From an uncultured Christensenella sp. (lineage in GTDB: Bacteria > Bacillota > Clostridia > Christensenellales > Borkfalkiaceae), in contig CAJTVA010000073.1 of assembly GCA_910579585.1 (NCBI GenBank), positions 1 through 5,118 of the forward strand: a DNA stretch of 5,118 nucleotides, in the 5' to 3' direction. Position 1 is the first letter of the stretch. The number at the start of each line of letters is the position of its first letter. Below the pieces are notes generated by a model. It saw only the letters and a list, made by a program, of their open reading frames with translations, was not told where the DNA came from and searched no databases. Made by a program: the position numbers and the translations under genes. Of the stretch, positions 1 through 5,097 are shown piece after piece.

Positions 1-22
1 GCCCCTCTGTTTTCTTGTATTT

Positions 23-52
23 ATTATATCATAATTCGGCACGGAAAATCAA
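23..52 (-). promoter_or_regulatory. Probable sigma-A promoter for a gene beyond the left edge
   Basis: Read on the minus strand, there is a perfect TATAAT at 28-23, preceded by TGA, so it is an extended -10 (TGnTATAAT). A TTGATT lies 18 bases upstream at 52-47, matching the -35 consensus at four of six positions. Transcription would start near base 16. The last minus-strand bases in the window (8-1) read AGAGGGGC, which resembles a ribosome binding site, so a minus-strand start codon probably lies just outside the window. This lies between the thrC stop and that unseen gene. No thrC terminator is visible before it, so read-through from thrC is also possible. Confidence 0.5.
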
Positions 53-80
53 TCAAAATAATTCAATATTCAAAAATTAT

Positions 81-1565
81 TTACTTTTCGACGAAGGCAA
101 GAATCTCTTCGAAAAGCTTCTTTCTGTCGACGACTTCGGTAAAGCGCAGGGGCTTGTCCCTAAGACCCGAAAGGCACTTGGGTACAGCCATTGCCGTTGC
201 CGCGTGCAGACGCTTTATCCCTTTGAAGCTGTCTTTTACGTCGTTGCCGGTTACCGCATATAAGACGTCCTGCGGGAATTTGTAGGGGTTTGCAGTAGAA
301 ACGATAACCATCTTCGTTTCGTCTTTTTTATGCTTTTCGAACCAGTCGATTGCGACTTTCATAGCACAGCCGGTGTGCGGGTCCATAGTATAGCCCGCGT
401 CCTCGAAAACGCCGTACATTGCTTCTACGCTCGTTTCCTCGTCGGCAAAGCCGCCGTCGAAAGTTTCGCGGATTTTTTCAAGCTCTTCCGCGGTAATCTC
501 GTACACGCCATTGTCTTTAAGCTGAGCCATTCTCTGCGCCGTAAGTTTTGCGTTTCTGCCCGAAACCTCAAACAAAAGCCTTTCGAGATTGGACGAAACG
601 AGGATATCCATTGACGGCGCGGTGGTCTTGTAAAACTCGCGGCGGGTATCGTAAACGCCGGTTGACAGGAAGTCCGCGATAATCTTGTTTTCGTTAGAAG
701 CGCAGTGAAGCCTGCGTACGGGCAAGCCCATTTTCTTGGCGTAATAAGCCGCGAGCACGTTGCCGAAATTGCCCGTGGGGACGGTGAAATCAACTTCTTC
801 GCCCATTTCAATCTGCTCGGAGGAAACGAGGTCGCAATACGCAGAGAAGTAATAGGCTATCTGCGGCACCAGCCGCCCGAAATTTATGGAGTTTGCGGAG
901 GAAAGCACTATATTTTTCCGTTTGAGTTCGTTTACGCACGTTTCGCTTGCGAAAATTTCTTTGACGGCGGTCTGGCAGTCGTCGAAGTTGCCCTTGACGG
1001 CGACGACGTTAACGTTTTTGCCGTCCTGAGTGCACATTTGCAGTTTCTGCATTTTAGAAACTCCGTCGGACGGGTAAAAGACGGTTATTTTCACCCCGTC
1101 CGCGTCCTTGAAGCCCTCTAACGCGGCCTTGCCGGTATCGCCCGAGGTAGCAACGAGGACCAAGATTTCTTCCTTTATTCCGCAAAGGTCGCAACCCTTT
1201 CTTAAAAGATAGGGTAATAGCGTGAGCGCGACGTCCTTGAAAGCGCAAGTGGGGCCGTGCCAGAGTTCAAGCATATAAACCCCGTCGTCGATTCTTACAA
1301 GGGGCGCGGGGTCGCTTTTTTCAAACTTGGAATAAGCGCTTTCGCAGGCTGATAAAAGCTCTGCGGAGTCGTATTCGTCAAGATATTTTTTAATAATTTT
1401 AGCGGCGCGCTCGGCGTAGCCCATTTCGAGCATAGCCTCCATTTCCGCCGCTGTGACCTGCGGGAACTTTTCGGGAACGTAAAGCCCGCCGTTAGCAGAC
1501 AAGCCCGTAACGACCGCCTGCGCGCCCGTTACCTTTTCTCCCCCTCTCGTTGACACAAACTTCAT
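81..1565 (-). CDS. thrC: Threonine synthase
   Basis: This pyridoxal-phosphate enzyme converts O-phospho-L-homoserine to L-threonine and phosphate in the cytoplasm, the last step of threonine synthesis. The 494-residue product is full length for the longer bacterial threonine synthase class. The N-terminal segment STRGGEKVTGAQAVVTGLS, followed by NGGLYVPE, is typical of the family's N-terminal domain. The cofactor lysine is K110 in LWHGPTCAFKDVAL. SGDTGKAAL (141-149) and PTGNFGN (263-269) are the usual PLP/phosphate-binding loops of this fold-type II enzyme. NENKIIADF (291-299) and DPHTG (395-399) are also family-typical. The ATG at 1565 is preceded by GAGGAGGA (1576-1569), a strong ribosome site with rather short spacing. 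No frameshift or missing key residue is seen. The next gene upstream is an unrelated P-loop protein 258 bases away, so thrC is probably transcribed separately, although no convincing promoter was found in the gap. Confidence 0.96.
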   Translation of the reverse strand: MKFVSTRGGEKVTGAQAVVTGLSANGGLYVPEKFPQVTAAEMEAMLEMGYAERAAKIIKKYLDEYDSAELLSACESAYSKFEKSDPAPLVRIDDGVYMLELWHGPTCAFKDVALTLLPYLLRKGCDLCGIKEEILVLVATSGDTGKAALEGFKDADGVKITVFYPSDGVSKMQKLQMCTQDGKNVNVVAVKGNFDDCQTAVKEIFASETCVNELKRKNIVLSSANSINFGRLVPQIAYYFSAYCDLVSSEQIEMGEEVDFTVPTGNFGNVLAAYYAKKMGLPVRRLHCASNENKIIADFLSTGVYDTRREFYKTTAPSMDILVSSNLERLLFEVSGRNAKLTAQRMAQLKDNGVYEITAEELEKIRETFDGGFADEETSVEAMYGVFEDAGYTMDPHTGCAMKVAIDWFEKHKKDETKMVIVSTANPYKFPQDVLYAVTGNDVKDSFKGIKRLHAATAMAVPKCLSGLRDKPLRFTEVVDRKKLFEEILAFVEK

Positions 1566-1568
1566 AAA

Positions 1569-1616
1569 TCCTCCTCACAAAAATCTCGGCTATACTGCGC
1601 CTGCGATTTTCAGTGA
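1569..1616 (-). promoter_or_regulatory. thrC ribosome site with abutting leader hairpin
   Basis: On the minus strand the thrC leader can fold TCAC (1616-1613) and AAAATC (1610-1605) against GATTTT (1585-1580) and GTGA (1578-1575). Small bulges are needed, and the loop is about 19 bases. The 3' arm ends directly at the ribosome site GGAGGA (1574-1569), so folding could influence ribosome access. No T-box motif, amino-acid-rich leader peptide or recognised riboswitch is seen here. The fold may simply be part of an intergenic repeat. The ribosome site is clear; the regulatory role is inference. Confidence 0.4.
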
Positions 1617-1622
1617 TTTTTC

Positions 1623-1719
1623 GGAGGCTCTGCCTCCCTGCACGCGATTTATAAGGGCACACAAGCATATTATCGCGTGCATTCACTTCGCTGAGGCGGC
1701 AAAGCCGCAAATTGAGTGC
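1623..1719. repeat. Cluster of intergenic inverted repeats upstream of thrC
   Basis: Three perfect inverted repeats and one imperfect one lie in under 100 bases. GGAGGC-TCT-GCCTCC is at 1623-1637. TGCACGCGAT (1639-1648) pairs with ATCGCGTGCA (1672-1681) across 23 bases. GCGGC-AAA-GCCGC (1696-1708) is flanked by an imperfect outer stem (1679-1685 with 1713-1719). None is followed by a T tract on either strand, so these are not ordinary terminators. The 10-base palindrome could be an operator for thrC, or the whole could be a dispersed palindromic repeat of the REP or MITE kind. No coding sequence is supported here. Confidence 0.5.
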
Positions 1720-1721
1720 GT

Positions 1722-1746
1722 TAAGCAAAAAGCGCGGTTTTTGCTT
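1722..1746. repeat. Perfect 10-bp hairpin TAAGCAAAAA / TTTTTGCTTA
   Basis: TAAGCAAAAA (1722-1731) and TTTTTGCTTA (1737-1746) form a perfect stem with a roughly five-base GC-rich loop. On the minus strand it begins about 19 bases after the U-rich end of the terminator-like hairpin of the P-loop gene. It has no following T run, only the five internal T or A bases in the stem. It may act as a back-up 3'-end structure, or belong with the neighbouring inverted repeats as one mobile or dispersed element. Confidence 0.5.
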
Positions 1747-1764
1747 ACGCCGCAAATTATTTAT

Positions 1765-1806
1765 AAAAAATTTTTGCGGCGGCACAAAAAAGCTTTTGTG
1801 CCGCCG
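1765..1806 (-). terminator. Terminator-like hairpin after the P-loop gene
   Basis: A 13-bp perfect stem (1777-1789 with 1794-1806) with a four-base loop starts 18 bases after the P-loop gene's stop codon. On the minus strand it is followed by CAAAAA and then TTTTTT (1770-1765). The position and stem strength fit an intrinsic terminator, but the T run is displaced by six bases, which would weaken it. A second fold, 1748-1756 with 1773-1781 (CGCCGCAAA / TTTGCGGCG), uses part of the same sequence and cannot coexist fully with it. Confidence 0.55.
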
Positions 1807-1823
1807 TCCGAATCAGTTATCCG

Positions 1824-2231
1824 TTAAACGTACTTTTTGACGAAATCGGGAAGCTCCGACTCGCTGCAGCTACACGTAACCGTGATAGTTATATCGTTCT
1901 CGGCAGAAATCTTGTCGAGCATATAGAATATGCCGGCAAGCTCGCTTACTCCTTTGCCCGTTATGCGGGAAACGCCGTCTATGTAAATATATTCGTGGTC
2001 GCTGTTGCAAGCCGCGACGCCTTTTACGAAGCCGCAAAGCGCTTCTTCGCCCGCAACCGCCCAATCGTTAACGTCAATGAAACGTATACTGCGGTTCACG
2101 TCGTACATACATCTTTTATTGTCAGTAATGAACACGCTTAAACCTTTTGCCGCCTGTGCGTCGGCATTTGCCGCGGTTATAAGCTGTTTGGTCTTGCCCG
2201 AACCCTTTGAGCCGTAAATAATTTTAATCAT
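1824..2231 (-). CDS. Small P-loop NTPase-like protein, function unknown
   Basis: The 135-residue product is a single-domain cytoplasmic protein. It starts at once with a beta strand and a Walker A loop, GSKGSGKT (7-14), with K13 and T14 as expected nucleotide-phosphate and magnesium ligands. A hydrophobic strand ending in acid, YIYIDG (81-86, D85), fits Walker B. Between them is the segment YDVNRSIRFIDVNDW (43-57). From memory, clostridial genomes often encode similar proteins of about this length that share the Walker A start and a YD-N-R-IDV pattern. These are usually labelled ATP-binding or, misleadingly, PilT-like; no function is known to me. There is no membrane segment. The ATG at 2231 is chosen because GGAGGAA (2244-2238) sits six bases upstream. 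A TTG at 2246 would add five residues but overlaps that ribosome site. The gene is flanked by a terminator-like hairpin and its own promoter, so it is probably monocistronic and need not be related to amino acid synthesis. Confidence 0.85.
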   Translation of the reverse strand: MIKIIYGSKGSGKTKQLITAANADAQAAKGLSVFITDNKRCMYDVNRSIRFIDVNDWAVAGEEALCGFVKGVAACNSDHEYIYIDGVSRITGKGVSELAGIFYMLDKISAENDITITVTCSCSESELPDFVKKYV

Positions 2232-2261
2232 TGAAAGTTCCTCCAATTAAGTCGATAAAGT

Positions 2262-2291
2262 ATTATATTTATCTTTTTTTACATTTTATCA
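2262..2291 (-). promoter_or_regulatory. Probable promoter of the P-loop gene
   Basis: On the minus strand a perfect TATAAT lies at 2267-2262, placing a start near 2255 and giving a leader of about 24 bases before the ATG at 2231. No good -35 box is seen at 16-18 bases: the best candidate, TGATAA at 2291-2286, is poor. The surrounding DNA (2265-2340) is strongly AT-rich with A/T runs that could act as an UP-type element. The -10 assignment is fair; the -35 is uncertain. Confidence 0.5.
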
Positions 2292-2350
2292 GTTTTTTCA
2301 GGGAATTTCAATAGGGATATAAAATTTTTCTTAATTTTTTCACCGAAATT

Positions 2351-2479
2351 ATCAGTTCAGCTGAAAACGCAGAGGAGCAAGCAAGACAAGACGCGCAAGC
2401 GTTTATACGGAGAATTTACTTAATGTAAGCTACACGAAATATAGCGGAGCGCAACACGGTATTGCGCGGCTTATATTCG
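2351..2479. repeat. Structured intergenic element, possible dispersed repeat or structured RNA
   Basis: This gap between the aminotransferase stop and the P-loop gene promoter has no credible ORF but contains nested symmetry. There is a perfect palindrome TTCAGCTGAA (2356-2365), an inverted pair AAACGC (2365-2370) and GCGTTT (2399-2404), and TTAC/GTAA around 2417-2428. A long imperfect hairpin spans 2435-2479, with CGAA/TTCG at its base, TATA and GC pairs in the middle and GCGCAA/TTGCGC (2449-2454 with 2462-2467) at its tip. The hairpin starts four bases past the aminotransferase stop, but on the minus strand it has no U tract, so it is not a standard intrinsic terminator. Its texture is like short palindromic elements scattered in intergenic DNA of some Clostridia. 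That is my impression and could not be tested from one copy. Confidence 0.45.
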
Positions 2480-2482
2480 TTT

Positions 2483-3685
2483 TTACTCGCACTCGCGGAA
2501 AAATTCGGCGATACGCTCCAAGCCCTCTAACATATCTTCGGTGGAAAGCGCGTAGGAAAGTCGCACCGCGTCGTCGTCACCGAAACAGACGCCCGGAGTT
2601 ATCGCGACGTTTTTGTGGGTTAAAAGCAGGTCGGCGACCTCCATACTGCCTAAAAGCTTAGTGCCCTTATAGCTCTTGCCGTAAAGGTTGTCGCATAAAA
2701 GCATAACGTAAAACGCGCCGTCGGGCTTGACGTAATCCAGCCCCAAAGACTTCATTTCGTCAAGCTTTGCAAGCATTTTTTCGCGGCGCTTGCCGAACGC
2801 TTCTACCATCTTCTTCATCGCCGCGTCGCCGCCTTCGAGCGCCGCGACCGTTGCGTACTGCGTCATTGTATTGACGTTGGACGTAGAGTGGCTCTGGAAA
2901 GACGAAATCGCCTTTGCCACGTTCGCGGGGCAGGCAAGGTAGCCCAAGCGCCAGCCCGTCATTGCGTAGCTTTTGGATACGCCGTTGACGACTATGGTCA
3001 GCTCTTTCATTTCGGGCGAGCACTGCGCGATTGAAAAGTGCGTTTCTCCGCCGTAGATAAGCTTTTCGTAGATTTCGTCGGATAAAACGACGATATTGTA
3101 TTTAACGCAGACGTCGGCAATAGCGCGGATTTCCTTTTCGGTATAGACTGCGCCCGTGGGGTTGCAGGGGCTGTTGAAAATGAACATCTTTGTGCGCGGG
3201 GTGATTGCCGCTTCGAGCTGTGCCGCCGTTATCTTGTAGCCGTGGCGGGGCTTTGCGTATATGTATTCGGGTATTCCGCCGCAGGACTTTACTACCTCGG
3301 GATAGGTCAGCCAGTAGGGCTTAGCCATAAGCACTTCGTCGCCCTCGTTTATTACGGCGAAAATCGCGTTGAAAATCGAGTGCTTCGCGCCGTTGGAAAC
3401 TATTATCTGCGAGGGGTCGTAGTCAAGATTATTGTCGGTTTTCAGTTTTTTAACAATGGCTTTTTTAAGCGCGGGCAGTCCTGCCGCCGCAACGTACTTT
3501 GTATAGCCTTTATCGAGCGCATCCTTTGCCGCGTTGCAGATATAGTCGGGGGTGTTGAAATCGGGTTCGCCGACGCCGAAATTGATAACTTTTACGCCCG
3601 CCGCTTTCAGTTCGTTAGCCTTTGCCGAAATCGCAAGCGTCATCGACGGCGCTATGCGGCTTACTCTTTTCGATACTTCAATCAT
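2483..3685 (-). CDS. Pyridoxal-phosphate aminotransferase, aspartate aminotransferase type (class I, subgroup Ib)
   Basis: This fold-type I aminotransferase most likely exchanges amino groups between aspartate/oxaloacetate and glutamate/2-oxoglutarate, acting as a cytoplasmic homodimer. The 400-residue length is typical of the family. Visible motifs are GVGEPDF (37-43), SNGAKHSIFNA (97-107), PYW (123-125, W125 expected to stack on the cofactor), NSPCNPTGAVY (171-181), SDEIYE (202-207; D203 to the pyridine nitrogen, Y206 to the cofactor hydroxyl), SKSYAMTGWRLGY (237-249) with Schiff-base lysine K238 and R246, and R375 in VRLSYA, which should bind the substrate alpha-carboxylate. K101 aligns by eye with the lysine that reads the side-chain carboxylate in the Thermus subgroup Ib enzyme, favouring an acidic substrate. 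Some relatives also act on prephenate, so arogenate synthesis is a real alternative. Names such as aspB or aspC are used for this family. GAGG (3694-3691) lies five bases before the ATG at 3685. It has its own promoter and is divergent from the surface-protein gene. Confidence 0.94.
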   Translation of the reverse strand: MIEVSKRVSRIAPSMTLAISAKANELKAAGVKVINFGVGEPDFNTPDYICNAAKDALDKGYTKYVAAAGLPALKKAIVKKLKTDNNLDYDPSQIIVSNGAKHSIFNAIFAVINEGDEVLMAKPYWLTYPEVVKSCGGIPEYIYAKPRHGYKITAAQLEAAITPRTKMFIFNSPCNPTGAVYTEKEIRAIADVCVKYNIVVLSDEIYEKLIYGGETHFSIAQCSPEMKELTIVVNGVSKSYAMTGWRLGYLACPANVAKAISSFQSHSTSNVNTMTQYATVAALEGGDAAMKKMVEAFGKRREKMLAKLDEMKSLGLDYVKPDGAFYVMLLCDNLYGKSYKGTKLLGSMEVADLLLTHKNVAITPGVCFGDDDAVRLSYALSTEDMLEGLERIAEFFRECE

Positions 3686-3716
3686 ATAAACCTCGCATAA
3701 ACTTATTTTCCGTTTT

Positions 3717-3745
3717 ATTATACATTACCCGCCGCCCTTTGGCAA
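3717..3745 (-). promoter_or_regulatory. Sigma-A promoter of the aminotransferase gene
   Basis: On the minus strand TTGCCA (3745-3740, five of six consensus bases) and a perfect TATAAT (3722-3717) are separated by the optimal 17 bases. Transcription should start near 3710, giving a leader of about 25 bases with no room for a riboswitch. Two interleaved inverted pairs overlap or flank it: CCCGCCG (3728-3734) with CGGCGGG (3761-3767), and CAAACG (3743-3748) with CGTTTG (3777-3782). These could be regulator sites, though this is speculative. Confidence 0.7.
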
Positions 3746-3825
3746 ACGAATTTTAAAAATCGGCGGGCAAATCCGACGTTTGTAAAAATATGTGCGGATT
3801 TTGTCGTATTTTTGCGAAAAAAAGA

Positions 3826-3854
3826 TTGATTTAATTAAAACTTTGTTGTATAAT
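3826..3854 (+). promoter_or_regulatory. Sigma-A promoter of the surface-protein gene
   Basis: TTGATT (3826-3831, four of six consensus bases) and a perfect TATAAT (3849-3854) are separated by exactly 17 bases. The expected start is near 3861, about 52 bases before the ATG at 3913. It is divergent from the aminotransferase promoter, with the two -10 boxes about 126 bases apart. The DNA upstream is A/T-rich with runs of A. The transcript would enter a terminator hairpin almost immediately. Confidence 0.6.
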
Positions 3855-3865
3855 AAAGACAAGCT

Positions 3866-3896
3866 GCACAGCCCCTTTTTCGGGCTGTGCTTTTTT
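3866..3896 (+). terminator. Intrinsic terminator in the leader of the surface-protein gene (attenuator candidate)
   Basis: GCACAGCCC (3866-3874) and GGGCTGTGC (3882-3890) form a perfect 9-bp GC-rich stem with a CTTTTTC loop, directly followed by six T. It is a canonical intrinsic terminator pointing right. On the opposite strand no T run follows, so it does not serve a minus-strand gene. It begins about five bases after the predicted start of transcription and ends 17 bases before the ATG. Unless read-through is allowed, the promoter would give only an RNA of about 35 bases. No competing antiterminator arm is evident in the short leader, so the control, if any, may depend on a protein or on read-through. 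Confidence 0.8.
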
Positions 3897-3912
3897 ATTG
3901 GGATGATAAAAT

Positions 3913-5097
3913 ATGAAAAAGAAAATTCTGATTGGTTGCCTTGCCGTGATTGCAATAGTCGCGGCGGTCTTCGTGTTGACGTTTTTCATTACGCCTGACG
4001 CGTCGTCCGACCCGCTTTCGACAGGCAACGGACTGCGGCAGGAGGCGAAAGACGAAACCGTGACCCAACCGCCTGACAAAGCCCCCTCTGACGAGCCGAC
4101 CGACGACCCCGAAGAACCAGACGAAACTTTGCCCGACGCGCCCGAACCCGACGGACCGACCGAAGAAGAGCCGTCGGACAAGCCCTCGGACGAAACGGAC
4201 GGAAAACCCGAGCCCGAGGAACCCGAACCCGAAGAACCGCACAGGCATTCCGCCGTTCACTTCGACGGCAAGGACGCGACCTGCACCGACGGGGGTAAAG
4301 CCGAATACTGGTACTGCCCAGACTGCGGAAAGTATTTTGCGGACGGTAATTGCACGCGGGAAATCGGCGAAGCCGAACTCTTTTTACCGCCTAAGGGGCA
4401 CAACGCGGTAACGGACGAAGCGGTTGCGGCGAACTGCGAACGCACGGGGCTTACCGAGGGCAGTCACTGCGCGGACTGCGGAGAGGTTTTCGTTGCGCAA
4501 CAGATTACTCCGCGGTTAGCCCACGACTTCGTCGACGGGTATTGCACGCAGTGCGGCGAGTGGCAGGTCAGCGACGGGTTGACTTTCGAGGCGACGGACG
4601 GCGGTTACGCAGTGACGGGCTTCGGAAGCTGTGCTTCCGCTAACGTGAGAATCCCCGAAACTTTCGCGGGGTTGCCCGTAGTTAAAATCGGAGTCGAAGC
4701 GTTTTCTTTTTCGGAAGAGATAACGGCGGTTTATGTTCCCGCTAGCGTGAAAGAAGTCGGGGAATACGCATTTTATTACTGCACCGCACTTAAAAAAGTT
4801 TATTTCGAGGACGGCGCGACGGAGATTGGCGAAAGCGCGTTCGACGGTTGCGAAAACCTCAAGGACGTGCGATTGCCCGAAACGCTTAAAGCTTTGAGCG
4901 CGAACGTCTTTGCAAGCTGTTGTGCACTCGAAGAAATTTATATCCCCGAAAGCGTTAAAAGCATAGGCGCGTTTGCGTTCGGGTACTGTACTTCTTTAAA
5001 ACGCGTCACCGTTTCGGAGGGAACGGAAATAGACCAATTTGCCTTTATGGGCTGTTCGGAAGGACCGGAAATATATCGCGACGGCATACAGCAATAA
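3913..5097 (+). CDS. Exported Cys-rich, BspA-type leucine-rich-repeat surface protein
   Basis: The 394-residue protein opens with MKKK and a hydrophobic stretch (about 5-26), a signal peptide or membrane anchor. Residues 28-109 are a low-complexity stalk rich in Asp, Glu and Pro, ending in a PEPEE tandem. Residues 110-216 carry Cys motifs: ATCTDGG (C124), YCPDCG (C135, C138), C147, C175, HCADCG (C186, C189) and YCTQCG (C211, C214). They are spaced with His (H112, H163, H204) like the repeated CxxC modules of clostridial surface proteins, perhaps metal-binding or disulfide-forming. Residues 245-383 are about six BspA-type LRRs, most of 23 residues, with the usual I-P-x-S-V, I-x-x-x-A-F and Cys positions; the last is shorter. 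Such proteins are linked to adhesion or host interaction in relatives; the role here is unknown. There is no LPXTG motif or C-terminal anchor domain. LIGC at 6-9 is too near the start to be a lipobox. The ribosome site is weak (GGGATGA, 3900-3906). TAA at 5095-5097 ends it intact. Confidence 0.88.
   Translation: MKKKILIGCLAVIAIVAAVFVLTFFITPDASSDPLSTGNGLRQEAKDETVTQPPDKAPSDEPTDDPEEPDETLPDAPEPDGPTEEEPSDKPSDETDGKPEPEEPEPEEPHRHSAVHFDGKDATCTDGGKAEYWYCPDCGKYFADGNCTREIGEAELFLPPKGHNAVTDEAVAANCERTGLTEGSHCADCGEVFVAQQITPRLAHDFVDGYCTQCGEWQVSDGLTFEATDGGYAVTGFGSCASANVRIPETFAGLPVVKIGVEAFSFSEEITAVYVPASVKEVGEYAFYYCTALKKVYFEDGATEIGESAFDGCENLKDVRLPETLKALSANVFASCCALEEIYIPESVKSIGAFAFGYCTSLKRVTVSEGTEIDQFAFMGCSEGPEIYRDGIQQ
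4207..4236 (+). repeat. Tandem 15-bp repeat in the acidic stalk (PEPEE twice)
   Basis: CCCGAGCCCGAGGAA (4207-4221) is followed at once by CCCGAACCCGAAGAA (4222-4236), differing at two bases, both silent. They encode PEPEE (99-103) and PEPEE (104-108) just before the Cys-rich module. A 15-base unit keeps the reading frame, so gain or loss of copies would only change stalk length. Confidence 0.75.

Noticed and set aside
705..1121. Plus-strand ORF of 138 codons inside thrC
   Set aside because: It is antisense to conserved threonine synthase sequence, has no ribosome site or recognisable domain, and is explained by codon bias of the real gene.
1722..1746. T-box antiterminator for threonine control of thrC
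   Set aside because: The minus strand contains ACCGCG here, but the preceding UGG of the T-box core is absent, the flanks form a simple hairpin, and no specifier stem is seen.
2229..2246. TTG at 2246 as start of the P-loop protein
   Set aside because: The TTG overlaps the GGAGGAA that is well placed for the ATG at 2231, and the five added residues fall before the usual family start.
2435..2479. Intrinsic terminator for the aminotransferase gene
   Set aside because: The hairpin is well placed after the stop, but no U tract follows on the minus strand, so it was listed as part of a structured element instead.
3242..3700. Plus-strand ORF of 152 codons antisense to the aminotransferase
   Set aside because: It lies wholly over conserved aminotransferase motifs and over that gene's start; no initiation signal or family resemblance.
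3913..3939. Lipobox (LIGC) making the surface protein a lipoprotein
   Set aside because: The Cys is residue 9, leaving no proper hydrophobic region before it; the hydrophobic stretch continues after the Cys, as in an anchor or ordinary signal peptide.
3831..4260. Minus-strand Ser/Gly-rich and Arg/Gly/Phe-rich ORFs across the surface-protein start
   Set aside because: Their composition is the antisense reading of the Asp/Glu/Pro stalk codons, and they run through the leader terminator; no ribosome site.
4240..4560. Cytoplasmic zinc-ribbon or DNA-binding protein based on the CxxC pairs
   Set aside because: The hydrophobic N-terminus, acidic stalk and BspA-type LRRs indicate export; repeated CxxC modules of this spacing are common in clostridial surface proteins.
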